Assembly: GCA_946413815.1 (NCBI GenBank)
Contig: CAMKMD010000006.1
Location: forward strand, 37,436-101,435
From: an uncultured Ruminococcus sp.
Lineage (GTDB): Bacteria; Bacillota; Clostridia; Oscillospirales; Ruminococcaceae
Direction: 5' to 3'
DNA: 64,000 nucleotides
Positions 7,448 through 16,294 of the stretch are shown here, piece by piece. Position 1 is the stretch's first letter; each line of letters opens with the position of its first letter. Position numbers and translations under genes: made by a program. The notes under the pieces were generated by a model that was given only the letters and a program-made list of their open reading frames with translations, was not told the origin of the DNA and did no database searches.

Positions 7448-10400
7448 TTACTTCTGTTCTGAGAAACTTACCTTTCCGTCTTCGCTGAATTCAATATATC
7501 CGCGGTTCTTTGCGGCCTTCATACCGAGTGATACGGCTTCGGTTATGGTGTCGGTAATGCGTGAGAAACCGAAGAGGCGAGCCGTCTCGCGGATCAGATC
7601 CTCGCGCTGCATAGCTACCTGCTCCTCCATGATAAGGCGGATTCCGTTTGCTATCTCCTCAGGCGCTATCTCGTCCATTGAACGCTTTGCGTCATCTGAA
7701 GCCTGCGCACGGCAGAGCGTATACTCATCAGGCACCTGTCCGGGCTTCCAGAGGAAGGCGTCTTCCCCTGCTGTTACTGCAACCGCACCGGATCTTGCTA
7801 TAGCGGCATCAGCTGTCTTCTTCATGACTTCACCGGCTCTTGTTATGCCAAAACAGCTGAAGAGCTTCTTGCGGAGCACGTTCCTGCTTACCGGTGCTTC
7901 TGCTTCAAGGATATCATTTACGCATTTCACGATCTTAGTCTCGTTGTCCTCTGTGAATTTTTCAGAAGGACCGTATTCCTTGATCTTGAAGGGTGTGAAC
8001 TTGTCACACTTGTCTGCAAGTGCGCTTACTTCCTCTGTTTCAAACACGAGCTCAGCAGACTTCTTAGGTTCCTCTTTGACTGTTTCTGCAGGGTTGCGGT
8101 AACGCTCAAGTGCTGCTGCGATCTCGTCCTCAATCTTCTTTATGGCCTTCTCCTTGTTGTCGAGCCAGTCAAGGATATATACCGTTGTGGTATTCCAGCC
8201 GAGGCCCTTTAGTACGCCGGCCTGTGCAATGTGACGTTCCTTGGACATACCCGTATTGTACCAGTTCTTTCCGCAGCAGTTGATAGCAAGCAGATAGGTC
8301 TCCGGCTTGTCAGGATTAGCAACGGCAACGTCGATCTTGTAGTCAGAGCAGCCGACTGAACAGTTTGCTGTATATCCACGCTTTCTCAGTTCCTCTGCTA
8401 CTACCTGCTCAAAGCCTTTTCCCGCAGACGAGGAATTAGTACGTACATTTAGCGCACTTCTGCCCTTGGCTGCGAATTCAAGGAAGCCCTTCAGGCCTTC
8501 AACGCCGTCAGAGCGTGTGCGGCTGAGATCGATCATTTCCGGTGTAATTACAGAGAATACTATCATCTCACACTTTGAACGTGAGATCGCTACGTTGAGA
8601 CGTCTCCAGCCGCCGTCACGGTTGAGCGGACCGAAATTCATGGAGACCTTACCTTCCTTGTCGGGGCCGTAGCCAATAGAGAACATGATGACATCGCGTT
8701 CATCACCCTGTACATTTTCAAGGTTCTTGATTATGATGGGTTCGTACTGCTCGTTGGCCCACTGCTCAAGCTCCGGACGGGCACGATAAGCGTCCGTCAG
8801 GAGATCGTCCACAAGGTTCTGCTGCGGAAGGCTGAACGTAACTACACCGATACTCTGCTTCCTGAGTACAGGATCCTCAAGTCTTCTTGTGATCTCAGCC
8901 ACGATAGCCTGAGCTTCGGCCTTGTTTGTGCGTGTGGAGCTCTTGTCATAGTAACCGTCAACGTGTACCCAGCTGACCTTGGATATCTGGTCATCGGGAG
9001 ACGGGAAGGTATAGAGCTTATTATCGTAGTACTTTACGTTGCTGTAGGCGATAAGGCTCTCATGCTGTGAGCGGTAATGCCAGAGCAGATGCTGCTGCGG
9101 CATTGAAAGCGCAAGACAGTCATCAAGAACGCTCTCCAGGTCTTCCTTCTCGTAGTTCTCCTCATCCACCTGACTTGTGCTGAAGAAGCTTGTAGGAGGA
9201 AGCTGCCTTGGGTCGCCGACAACTATGACATTCTCGCCTCTTGCAATGGCGCCCACTGCCTCACTTGTTGGAAGCTGTGAAGCCTCATCGAAGATTACGA
9301 GATCAAATTTCGGGTATGAAGGATCGATGTACTGAGCGACAGAGATGGGGCTCATGAGCATTACCGGGCACATCCTTCGCAGGAGGTTAGGAATGCTGTC
9401 AAACAGCTTTCTTATGGACATCATCCTGCCGTTGCTCTTTATAGCCTTCTGGAGTATGCCTATCTCGGAGCTTGCGGCGGAAGTGCCTGCTGCGGGCACC
9501 TTGGCTGAAAGCTCGGCAACGAGCTCATTGATGGTGAGCTTGGAGAAGTTTTCAAGAGCTTCATTGTATTTTCTTATAGTATCTTCAAACAGTACTCCCT
9601 GGAACTTGCTGAGAACGGGCTCGGAGCTGATAACTGAAGTCACTATCGCACGGCTGAGATCGCTGTCGAAGGCTTTTGTGAGCTCCGATGTGCTGACCTT
9701 GCCTGAAAGATAATTGTCTGCAATATTCCCTATACCGTAATCACGCAGTTTCTTACTGAGTGTTACGATGCCCGCCCATTCCTTGAGCTGAGGAAGAGCG
9801 CCTATGATATCATCAGCCTTGCGGGCGGCTTCATTCTCCCAGTCACTGCCGGATGAGAGCATTGATGTATCAATGGAGTAGTTCGTCTCCAGTTCTTTGA
9901 GTACGCTTTCAAGCTCGCCGAAGGATTCGTTAAGCTTGTCGGTCTCTGCCTTGCTTGCCTGCTTCTGTGAAGGTGTTCCGTATCTTTCACAGACTGCCCT
10001 GGACATCCTTGTCTTGTCATCACGGTCAAAAGCAGAGTTCAGTAGTCTGTTTCTTATACTTTCGGAGGAGGTCAGCGCCTTGTCAGCGATCTCCCAGTCG
10101 GTATCCTGAGACTGCCATATGGAGCCGAAGGCAGCAAGGACATCCGGTGAAACGGAATCGATGCTTTCTGAAAGCTCTCTGGCACGGATTATCTTTTCAT
10201 ACCATCCGGAGATGTTTTCTTTGTTGACAGTATCCCGGCTCTTGCTGTGTACAGCAAGCTCCTTCACGAGCTTCTTGCTCTTTATAGCTTTGGGCAGGAA
10301 CCATTTCTCCTGTACGGCCTTCCAGTTCTGCTGGGCGGCAGCTGCATCGTAGGAAAGGACTGATGACTCGAATTTATCGAGAAGCTCTGTCTTCAGCGTA

Positions 10401-13249
10401 CTGAGCTCCCTGCCGTTTTCTATAACCTTGAGCACAGCGGGCTGCCTGATATCCCAGTCAGTGCTGTCAACAATGCCGGGGAGTATATATCCTCCGGACA
10501 TAGCTTCACTTATGATGCCGGATATCTCACGGCACTGATCAAGAGTCAGTTCGCTCCTGCCGGAAAATCCGCTCAGGAAGGCCTTCTGAGTACCGGCCTT
10601 TGAAAGGGCGCTCTTCAGTTCTGAGAGCTTTGCTTCAAGGTTCGGCCTTGTCTGCGGGGTGCAGTTATCAAGACGGCAGCAGGTCAGAGGAGTTGCTGTC
10701 ACATCTCCGAATTCCCTGCCGGCTGCAGCAAGGCTCTCAAGTGCCTCGTGCCATTTTGTATAGGAATCAGAGCTCATGGCGTTGAGCTGTGACTCTGTAA
10801 AGCTGAACTTTCCTCCGTATTGCTTGTTCTGTTCATACCTTACTGCCGCATCATACAGAGACATACCGAAACTGCGTACTTTATGGATGGCCTCCATAGT
10901 GCCGTTGAGCTCCTGTCTGAGTTCGCTGATCCTGTCAGCCTGCGCCTTGTATTCGGCAGGCTGCTTGATCCTGCCTATATTGAGAGTATCCTCCAGCTGC
11001 TTGAGAACATAGCGCTTCTGTGCCTTGTTGGAATGGAGCTCAAGACAGAAGGGTGCAAGACCGATCTTGTTGAGACGCTTTTCTACTACTTCAAGGGCTG
11101 CCATCTTCTCTGCCACGAAGAGTACGAATTTGCCGTGATGCAGGGCATTGGCTATCATATTGGTGATGGTCTGGGATTTGCCTGTACCGGGAGGCCCATG
11201 GAGGACGAAGCTCTGTCCGGAGTTTGCCGCACATACAGCGGCAAGCTGTGATGAATCGGCTGCTACAGGGACTGCAAGATCTGCAGGAGCGATCTTTGTA
11301 TCAAGCTCGAGAGGAGGGATGTTCAGATCCTCAGCCTCCCATTCTGTCTTGCCAGACATGAGACTGGCAACGACCTTGTTTGCGGCAAGCTCATCCGCAC
11401 GGTTGCGGATATCATTCCACATGATAAAGCGGTTGAAGGAGAACTGTCCTATAAAGGCGAACTCCTCTATCTCCCAGCGGGATTTCGCCATAACGCCCTT
11501 ACGGATGGTACTGAATATCAGCGGGAGGTTTACTCCGTTCTCGTCCTCCGGTACGGGGGTAAGTCCTGAGATATCTATACCGTAGAACTGTCTGAGCATT
11601 TCAAGGAGAGTGATGTTGAACTGAGTGTCCTCATCGCGTACCTTGATGCTGTAGGAATTGTCCTGTACCTTGCGCGTGATATCAACAGGAATGAGCACAA
11701 GAGGAGCATAGCGCGCCTTCTCACTCTTTTCGGTCTCATACCAGCGCAGGAAACCAAGTGCAAGATAGATGGTATTCGCACCGTTTTCCTCGATGCTGAC
11801 TTTGGCCAGACGTGTGAGCTTCTTCATTGCCTTGTCAAGGTCGGATTCCTTCAGGAAGGTGCGCAGGCGCTGATTCTTCAACTCTGCATCGGCAATGGCA
11901 GAGATCTGTTCCTTCTGCTCTGTAGGTTCGTATATCTTGCTCTCTGAAGGCTCAAGTGCCAGATCGTTAGGTACAGCCATGACCTTGAATTCAAGGCCCT
12001 TCGAGACCTCGTCCTCAATTGATCCGAGACCGGATGTCATGAGCTGCACGCTGAGAGCGGTCGCACGGAAATTCAGAAGGCTGTTCCGAAGACTGAGGTC
12101 AAGGAGCTTTCTCTCCCATATTACCTGCTTGGTGACTTCCTTAGCTTCCTCGGGACGGATATCGCCGATTATCTCAAGCTCACTCGGAGCGGAAGTTATA
12201 TCATCTTTTTTGCGGGCACCGTAGTCAACTGCCTGATAGGAACCGTTTTCAAGGACACGGGCCGGCATAGGTCTGATACCGCTTGCGCGTGTACGGCTGA
12301 TATCTATTGCAAAAACAAAGTTTTCAGGTTCATCGAAACAGGCGAGTGCATCTTTCTCGGCGTTGTCGAAATCGACGCTCTTTCCGGCTACAAAGTCTGT
12401 ACACTCAACGGCGCAGAGGGCATTGACTCCTCTGGCCATTCGCTTTGTGACGGCAGACACGTCATATTGCAGGCAGTCCGGGAAGGTCTCCGCATCAAGC
12501 CAGCATCCCGCAAAGGCGTGTCCTTTGACAACAAAGAGTATAGGGTTCAGGCCTACAGCTTCAAGACAGGAGCAGAACAGGACAGAGAGATCAAGACAGG
12601 TGCCTGCCCTGCCGTCGATGACTGCATCGGGAGTGCGGATGCGCTGTGCAGTCTCGTAGCTGGCAGTGGGGGTTGTATAGGCTATATTCATTTCCTGGAG
12701 AGCCGCATATATGGCCGCTGCCTGATTGCGTACTATATTTGCGTTTCTGGTCTGATATCCTGTAAAGGCGGGATCTCCGCTCCACTTCTGCAGATACAGG
12801 CTTGCTCCGGAAACAACTTCCTGTACCTTCGGGTGATTCGGCATAACGAAAGCTGCTGCCATCTCCGGCATATTCTGTGAGCCTGTCCACTGGTCATAGG
12901 CAAGCAGTTCGACAGTACGCACCTCGGACGCTATCACCTCATCGCCCTGCAGTGCTTCAAGTGTTACGCTGCCGATCATTTTTTCTGTAAGGCTGAAAAG
13001 ATAATCGGACTTCATCACTATCTGGACAGGTGATACCGTCACTGACTGACCCGCTTCAATATCTAACGGAACGGATTCAAAGAGATTTGCAAACTCCGGC
13101 TCAAACTTTATACGCAGCTTTACGCTCCGGAGATCCTCAGCGGAATTGTTCTTCATAACTACATTGCGGAATACCGGAACATAGTTCTGCTGAAGCGAAA
13201 AATTGATCTGGGCAGTCATTACCCCGTCAAAGGTTATCATGTTATCCAT
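7448..13249 (-). CDS. Giant transglutaminase-like / DUF4011 / SF1 helicase / Vsr-like / DUF3320 protein
   Basis: 1933 residues. Residues about 1-120 are a beta-rich region. About 130-320 is a transglutaminase-like cysteine-protease fold with Cys218 (GRAGTCLDLS), His244 (VKGHAF) and Asp263 (QYDVSA). A DUF4011-type domain starts at about 376 (WERKLLDLSLRNSLLNF). The SF1 helicase has Walker A GPPGTGKS at 685-692, a long helical insertion, DEAS at 1321-1324, GDPRQLPP at 1345, Arg1393 in HYRSQ, VQGDERD at 1513 and NVAISRSK with Arg1557. About 1611-1710 is a Vsr/MTES_1575-like PD-(D/E)XK fold: Asp1640 is kept, but the usual IEC-D motif reads INCC (1656-1659). DUF3320 follows at about 1765-1815. Related helicase-Vsr proteins have been reported in phage defence, as I recall. 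ATG start with GGAAGGAGAG. Confidence 0.88.
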   Translation of the reverse strand: MDNMITFDGVMTAQINFSLQQNYVPVFRNVVMKNNSAEDLRSVKLRIKFEPEFANLFESVPLDIEAGQSVTVSPVQIVMKSDYLFSLTEKMIGSVTLEALQGDEVIASEVRTVELLAYDQWTGSQNMPEMAAAFVMPNHPKVQEVVSGASLYLQKWSGDPAFTGYQTRNANIVRNQAAAIYAALQEMNIAYTTPTASYETAQRIRTPDAVIDGRAGTCLDLSVLFCSCLEAVGLNPILFVVKGHAFAGCWLDAETFPDCLQYDVSAVTKRMARGVNALCAVECTDFVAGKSVDFDNAEKDALACFDEPENFVFAIDISRTRASGIRPMPARVLENGSYQAVDYGARKKDDITSAPSELEIIGDIRPEEAKEVTKQVIWERKLLDLSLRNSLLNFRATALSVQLMTSGLGSIEDEVSKGLEFKVMAVPNDLALEPSESKIYEPTEQKEQISAIADAELKNQRLRTFLKESDLDKAMKKLTRLAKVSIEENGANTIYLALGFLRWYETEKSEKARYAPLVLIPVDITRKVQDNSYSIKVRDEDTQFNITLLEMLRQFYGIDISGLTPVPEDENGVNLPLIFSTIRKGVMAKSRWEIEEFAFIGQFSFNRFIMWNDIRNRADELAANKVVASLMSGKTEWEAEDLNIPPLELDTKIAPADLAVPVAADSSQLAAVCAANSGQSFVLHGPPGTGKSQTITNMIANALHHGKFVLFVAEKMAALEVVEKRLNKIGLAPFCLELHSNKAQKRYVLKQLEDTLNIGRIKQPAEYKAQADRISELRQELNGTMEAIHKVRSFGMSLYDAAVRYEQNKQYGGKFSFTESQLNAMSSDSYTKWHEALESLAAAGREFGDVTATPLTCCRLDNCTPQTRPNLEAKLSELKSALSKAGTQKAFLSGFSGRSELTLDQCREISGIISEAMSGGYILPGIVDSTDWDIRQPAVLKVIENGRELSTLKTELLDKFESSVLSYDAAAAQQNWKAVQEKWFLPKAIKSKKLVKELAVHSKSRDTVNKENISGWYEKIIRARELSESIDSVSPDVLAAFGSIWQSQDTDWEIADKALTSSESIRNRLLNSAFDRDDKTRMSRAVCERYGTPSQKQASKAETDKLNESFGELESVLKELETNYSIDTSMLSSGSDWENEAARKADDIIGALPQLKEWAGIVTLSKKLRDYGIGNIADNYLSGKVSTSELTKAFDSDLSRAIVTSVISSEPVLSKFQGVLFEDTIRKYNEALENFSKLTINELVAELSAKVPAAGTSAASSEIGILQKAIKSNGRMMSIRKLFDSIPNLLRRMCPVMLMSPISVAQYIDPSYPKFDLVIFDEASQLPTSEAVGAIARGENVIVVGDPRQLPPTSFFSTSQVDEENYEKEDLESVLDDCLALSMPQQHLLWHYRSQHESLIAYSNVKYYDNKLYTFPSPDDQISKVSWVHVDGYYDKSSTRTNKAEAQAIVAEITRRLEDPVLRKQSIGVVTFSLPQQNLVDDLLTDAYRARPELEQWANEQYEPIIIKNLENVQGDERDVIMFSIGYGPDKEGKVSMNFGPLNRDGGWRRLNVAISRSKCEMIVFSVITPEMIDLSRTRSDGVEGLKGFLEFAAKGRSALNVRTNSSSAGKGFEQVVAEELRKRGYTANCSVGCSDYKIDVAVANPDKPETYLLAINCCGKNWYNTGMSKERHIAQAGVLKGLGWNTTTVYILDWLDNKEKAIKKIEDEIAAALERYRNPAETVKEEPKKSAELVFETEEVSALADKCDKFTPFKIKEYGPSEKFTEDNETKIVKCVNDILEAEAPVSRNVLRKKLFSCFGITRAGEVMKKTADAAIARSGAVAVTAGEDAFLWKPGQVPDEYTLCRAQASDDAKRSMDEIAPEEIANGIRLIMEEQVAMQREDLIRETARLFGFSRITDTITEAVSLGMKAAKNRGYIEFSEDGKVSFSEQK

Positions 13250-13474
13250 ACGATCTTACTCTCTCCTTCCGGATAAAGATTTTTTCTCATACTTATTATA
13301 ATAACATATTTTTCGATCCTTTACAATAGATTTCTGCTAATTTGTAAGTGAAGTTTTAGACTAAACATGGAAAAAACAGCCCCAGAAAAGTTTTTCTTGC
13401 CTTTTTTAATGATATATGTTATAATATTTTTATATGCTGATCCGTAAACAAGAAATTTCAGGAAGTGAATTCTG
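13250..13474. promoter_or_regulatory. Divergent intergenic region with SGNH gene promoter
   Basis: On the plus strand TTGCCT (13397-13402), 17 bp, TATAAT (13420-13425) precedes the SGNH gene by 50 bp. On the minus strand a TATAAT lies at about 13295-13300 upstream of the helicase, but the best -35 candidate, TTGTAA, is 20 bp away, so that promoter is uncertain. The region is AT-rich; I see no small gene or structured RNA. Confidence 0.6.
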
Positions 13475-14482
13475 ATGAAAAAGATCATTTCGATCCTTGC
13501 CGGACTCCCGTATATGGCCGTATTGTTCACCGTAGCCGTCTTCGGACTGATGGTGCTGCTCTGCGGTTCGGAGAAACTTCCGGAAGGACCGCTGACAAGA
13601 GATCTCTCAGTTATGGCGCAGGCTGCTCAGGAAACTACAGATACAACTGCTGAGACGACTGTGACAACGACCGAGACAACTACTGCAGAAACTACAGAGG
13701 AAACTACCACGGAGACTACCGTGACTACAGAGACATCCACCGATACATCCACAGATACCGGTACCGAGACCACTGCAGATACCTCAGACTCAACCGCATC
13801 CGGCAGTTCCTCCGGTTCAGACACGCATACCCCTGCTGTGCCTAACGAAATATACAACTTCGTTTCAGCCGGTGAATCCCCGAACAGTGACTTCTATCAG
13901 AGCAGACTTACCGTTATAGGCGACTCAATTGCCTACGGCTTCAACTGCTACGGCTTTATCCCCACAGAACACAACCTTGCTACCGAATCCGTTTCGATAT
14001 GGAACTTCAACGAGTTCACCTTCGACAAGGGAGGCGGTACAATGAGTATCGTTGATGCTGCTAACTATGTTCACCCGAGCCTGATATACATATCACTCGG
14101 TCTCAATGACGTGAACAATCACGATCCTGCCGGTTTTGCTGCCACCTACAGCGCTATAATCAGTCAGCTGCAGAGCTATATGCCCGATGCGGTCATAGTT
14201 ATAGGAAGCATAACTCCCGTTTCCGCAGACTGCTGGTTCACAGACAATGCTACAATTATGGAGTACAACAATGCCATCGCTGGAATGGCTGCCGGCTTCG
14301 CTTCACCGAGAGTGCTTTACTTTGACGCTTTCTCAGTTCTATGCGATCCCTATACAAACGCCCAGAACAGCGCACACGCCGGCGGAGACGGAATCCATCT
14401 CGGTCCGTCAGCCTACAGTCTTGTACTCTCATCGCTGTTCAATTTCCTCGACTATAACGGTGCGTCAGACCTTATATACTGA
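13475..14482 (+). CDS. Membrane-anchored SGNH/GDSL-family esterase with Thr-rich linker
   Basis: 335 residues. An N-terminal membrane helix (about 8-30) is followed by a Thr/Glu/Ser-rich linker at about 50-118 and then an SGNH hydrolase domain. Block I is TVIGDSIAYGF with nucleophile Ser151; SLGLNDVNNHD gives block III (Gly/Asn); GGDGIHLGPSAYS carries the Asp305/His308 pair. Members remove acyl groups from polysaccharides, lipids or peptidoglycan. The linker suggests the catalytic domain reaches across the wall. The start has an AGGAAGTG site 7 bp upstream. The next gene begins 25 bp downstream. Substrate cannot be predicted; carbohydrate or wall O-deacetylation are both reasonable. Confidence 0.85.
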   Translation: MKKIISILAGLPYMAVLFTVAVFGLMVLLCGSEKLPEGPLTRDLSVMAQAAQETTDTTAETTVTTTETTTAETTEETTTETTVTTETSTDTSTDTGTETTADTSDSTASGSSSGSDTHTPAVPNEIYNFVSAGESPNSDFYQSRLTVIGDSIAYGFNCYGFIPTEHNLATESVSIWNFNEFTFDKGGGTMSIVDAANYVHPSLIYISLGLNDVNNHDPAGFAATYSAIISQLQSYMPDAVIVIGSITPVSADCWFTDNATIMEYNNAIAGMAAGFASPRVLYFDAFSVLCDPYTNAQNSAHAGGDGIHLGPSAYSLVLSSLFNFLDYNGASDLIY

Positions 14483-14507
14483 CCGCATCTGATAAAGGAG
14501 TAATACT

Positions 14508-15173
14508 ATGGAAAATGCTACTATTCAGGAGCTGTTTGATCTCAACCACACTCTGGCCGCTGATTACCTCAGAGGGTTTACCTATCCATGGGAGGCTTTA
14601 AAGGGCATCAGTGATTTCATAATCAGTCTCGGAAAAACCCTCAGCCCTGATGAATACGATCAGCCCTCGGAAAATGTATGGGTGCACAAGACAGCAAAGA
14701 TATTCCCCACAGCTTATCTCGGAGCTCCCTGCATCATAGGTGCTAACACAGAGGTAAGGCACTGTGCCTTCATCAGAGGCAGTGCTCTGGTGGGTGAGAA
14801 CTGCGTTGTGGGAAACTCCGTTGAGCTCAAGAACGTTATCCTTTTCGACAACGTTCAGACACCTCATTACAACTACGTGGGTGACAGCATACTTGGATAC
14901 AAGTCACATATGGGTGCAGGTTCCATCACTTCAAACGTTAAGTCTGACAAGACTAATGTGGTTGTCAAGGACTGCGATGAGTGTATTGAGACAGGCATCA
15001 AGAAGATGGGTGCCATACTCGGTGACTATGTTGAGGTAGGCTGCAACAGTGTACTCAACCCCGGTACAGTTATCGGCAGATCGACTAATATATATCCCAC
15101 AAGCTGCGTCAGAGGCGTTGTTCCCGCTAACAGCATCTATAAGACAGGCGGCATAATAGTTGAAAAGAACTAA
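14508..15173 (+). CDS. GlmU-like left-handed beta-helix acyl/nucleotidyl-transferase homologue
   Basis: 221 residues. From about residue 60 it shows hexapeptide-repeat sequence (VHKTAKIFPTAYLGAPCIIG, AFIRGSALVGENCVVG), then an insertion VQTPHYNYVGDSILGYKSHMGAGSITSN that closely recalls the GlmU acetyltransferase active-site loop. There is no N-terminal Rossmann pyrophosphorylase domain; about 60 helical residues replace it. Such stand-alone proteins are annotated as UDP-N-acetylglucosamine pyrophosphorylase-related. It may acylate a sugar nucleotide or act as a regulatory paralogue. It has a good AAAGGAG site, shares a transcript with the SGNH hydrolase and is followed by a terminator at 15187-15225. 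Confidence 0.75.
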   Translation: MENATIQELFDLNHTLAADYLRGFTYPWEALKGISDFIISLGKTLSPDEYDQPSENVWVHKTAKIFPTAYLGAPCIIGANTEVRHCAFIRGSALVGENCVVGNSVELKNVILFDNVQTPHYNYVGDSILGYKSHMGAGSITSNVKSDKTNVVVKDCDECIETGIKKMGAILGDYVEVGCNSVLNPGTVIGRSTNIYPTSCVRGVVPANSIYKTGGIIVEKN

Positions 15174-15186
15174 CATATAATAATGA

Positions 15187-15225
15187 CCCGGAGTATCCTG
15201 TGACGTTTCTCCGGGCCATTTTTCT
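15187..15225 (+). terminator. Intrinsic terminator after the GlmU-like gene
   Basis: CCCGGAG (15187-15193) and CTCCGGG (15209-15215) form the stem, followed by CCATTTTTCT. Confidence 0.8.
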
Positions 15226-15285
15226 ATGTACTGGAATATTTCAATCAGAAATCCGACAGAAAAAGCAATAATCCACTAAAATCTA

Positions 15286-15315
15286 TTGACAAAAACACTT
15301 TGTATATGATATAAT
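15286..15315 (+). promoter_or_regulatory. SigA-type promoter of the AraC-family regulator
   Basis: TTGACA (15286-15291), 18 bp spacer, TATAAT (15310-15315), 46 bp before the start codon; both hexamers are perfect matches. The ribosome binding site is GAAAGGGG. Confidence 0.85.
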
Positions 15316-15361
15316 TAAATCACGTAAAACACTTTCTTCTTAGTGAAAGGGGCTGAACGCA

Positions 15362-16225
15362 ATGGAAAAGAAAGAAAAAGATTCCTTCCGCAGCAAGCTC
15401 TCTAAGCGTATTATCCGTACACCAAGTCCGGCAGCAAAAAAAGCTTTCTTCTACATTCAGGAAACGGGCATACTGAAGACAGAAGACGCCGGCGCTTCAC
15501 ACCGAGAGGATATCGAATCGTTCCTTATCGCAGCCGTTGTGAAAGGAAGCGGTACTCTGAATGTAGACGGTGACATCCACAGTCTGAGTGCCGGTGACTG
15601 CTTCTTCATCGACTGCCGTGTACCGCACACCTTCACGAGTTCTGAAACAGACCCGTGGGAGATCGCATGGACACATTTCAACGGTGCGACATCCGAGCAG
15701 TACTATGAATACTTCCTGTCACAGAACAGAAACGTATTCCACCCGGTATACTTTGACAGAATAGTCTCAGTCATCAATGAGCTGATAGATATCAGTGAAA
15801 AGACGACTCCGGACTCTGAGATCGTAGCCTCCAAGCTGATCGTTGAGCTGCTTACACTCGCTCTTACTGTCAATATTTCCGGTGAACAGTACGACTCGGC
15901 TCTCAAACAGAAGCTCGCAGCAGTCAACAGCTACATCGAGGAGCACTTTAACGAGGATCTCTCCCTTGAACAGCTTTCCTCCCGTTTCTACATCAGTAAA
16001 TTCTACTTAACTCGCGAATATAAAAAAATCTACGGCAACACTATCTTTCAACACATCATCACCGCCCGCATCAATTACGGAAAACAGCTTCTGAGATTCT
16101 CCGACAAGTCTGTAGAAGAGATCGCTCATCTCTGCGGATTCAATGATCAGAGCTATTTTGCAAGGCAGTTCAAAAAGGCTGAAAACCTTACCTGTTTCGC
16201 CTACAGGAAAAAATGGCGTGATTAA
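15362..16225 (+). CDS. AraC/XylS-family transcriptional regulator with cupin sensor domain
   Basis: 287 residues. The N-terminal half has a cupin-type sugar-sensing fold (GSGTLNVDGDIHSLSAGDCFF and VPHTFTS, about 60-100). The C-terminal 100 residues carry two helix-turn-helix motifs: LEQLSSRFYISKFYLTREYK, and VEEIAHLCGFNDQSYFARQF, the conserved AraC signature. Such regulators usually control carbohydrate utilisation genes. It is a single-gene unit with its own consensus promoter and terminator. No sugar gene is adjacent on the same strand, so its target may lie elsewhere, for example the ABC importer at 40997-44579, but that is a guess. Confidence 0.9.
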   Translation: MEKKEKDSFRSKLSKRIIRTPSPAAKKAFFYIQETGILKTEDAGASHREDIESFLIAAVVKGSGTLNVDGDIHSLSAGDCFFIDCRVPHTFTSSETDPWEIAWTHFNGATSEQYYEYFLSQNRNVFHPVYFDRIVSVINELIDISEKTTPDSEIVASKLIVELLTLALTVNISGEQYDSALKQKLAAVNSYIEEHFNEDLSLEQLSSRFYISKFYLTREYKKIYGNTIFQHIITARINYGKQLLRFSDKSVEEIAHLCGFNDQSYFARQFKKAENLTCFAYRKKWRD

Positions 16226-16250
16226 CGGATAGTATTTTGCGGAAACAATA

Positions 16251-16289
16251 CGGCTGTACAGCATAAAACTGTACAGCCGCTTTTCTTTG
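16251..16289. terminator. Bidirectional terminator between AraC regulator and topoisomerase A subunit
   Basis: A perfect 11-bp stem, CGGCTGTACAG (16251-16261) with CTGTACAGCCG (16269-16279), is followed by CTTTTCTTTG on the plus strand. The flanking genes converge. Confidence 0.85.
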
Positions 16290-16294
16290 TCCTC

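Noticed and set aside
7448..13249. A multi-gene defence island around the helicase
   Set aside because: Neighbours are cell-wall and housekeeping genes; no methylase, toxin-antitoxin, integrase or other defence gene is adjacent.
13627..13857. Val/Ser-repeat minus-strand frame
   Set aside because: It is the antisense of the Thr-rich linker of the SGNH hydrolase.
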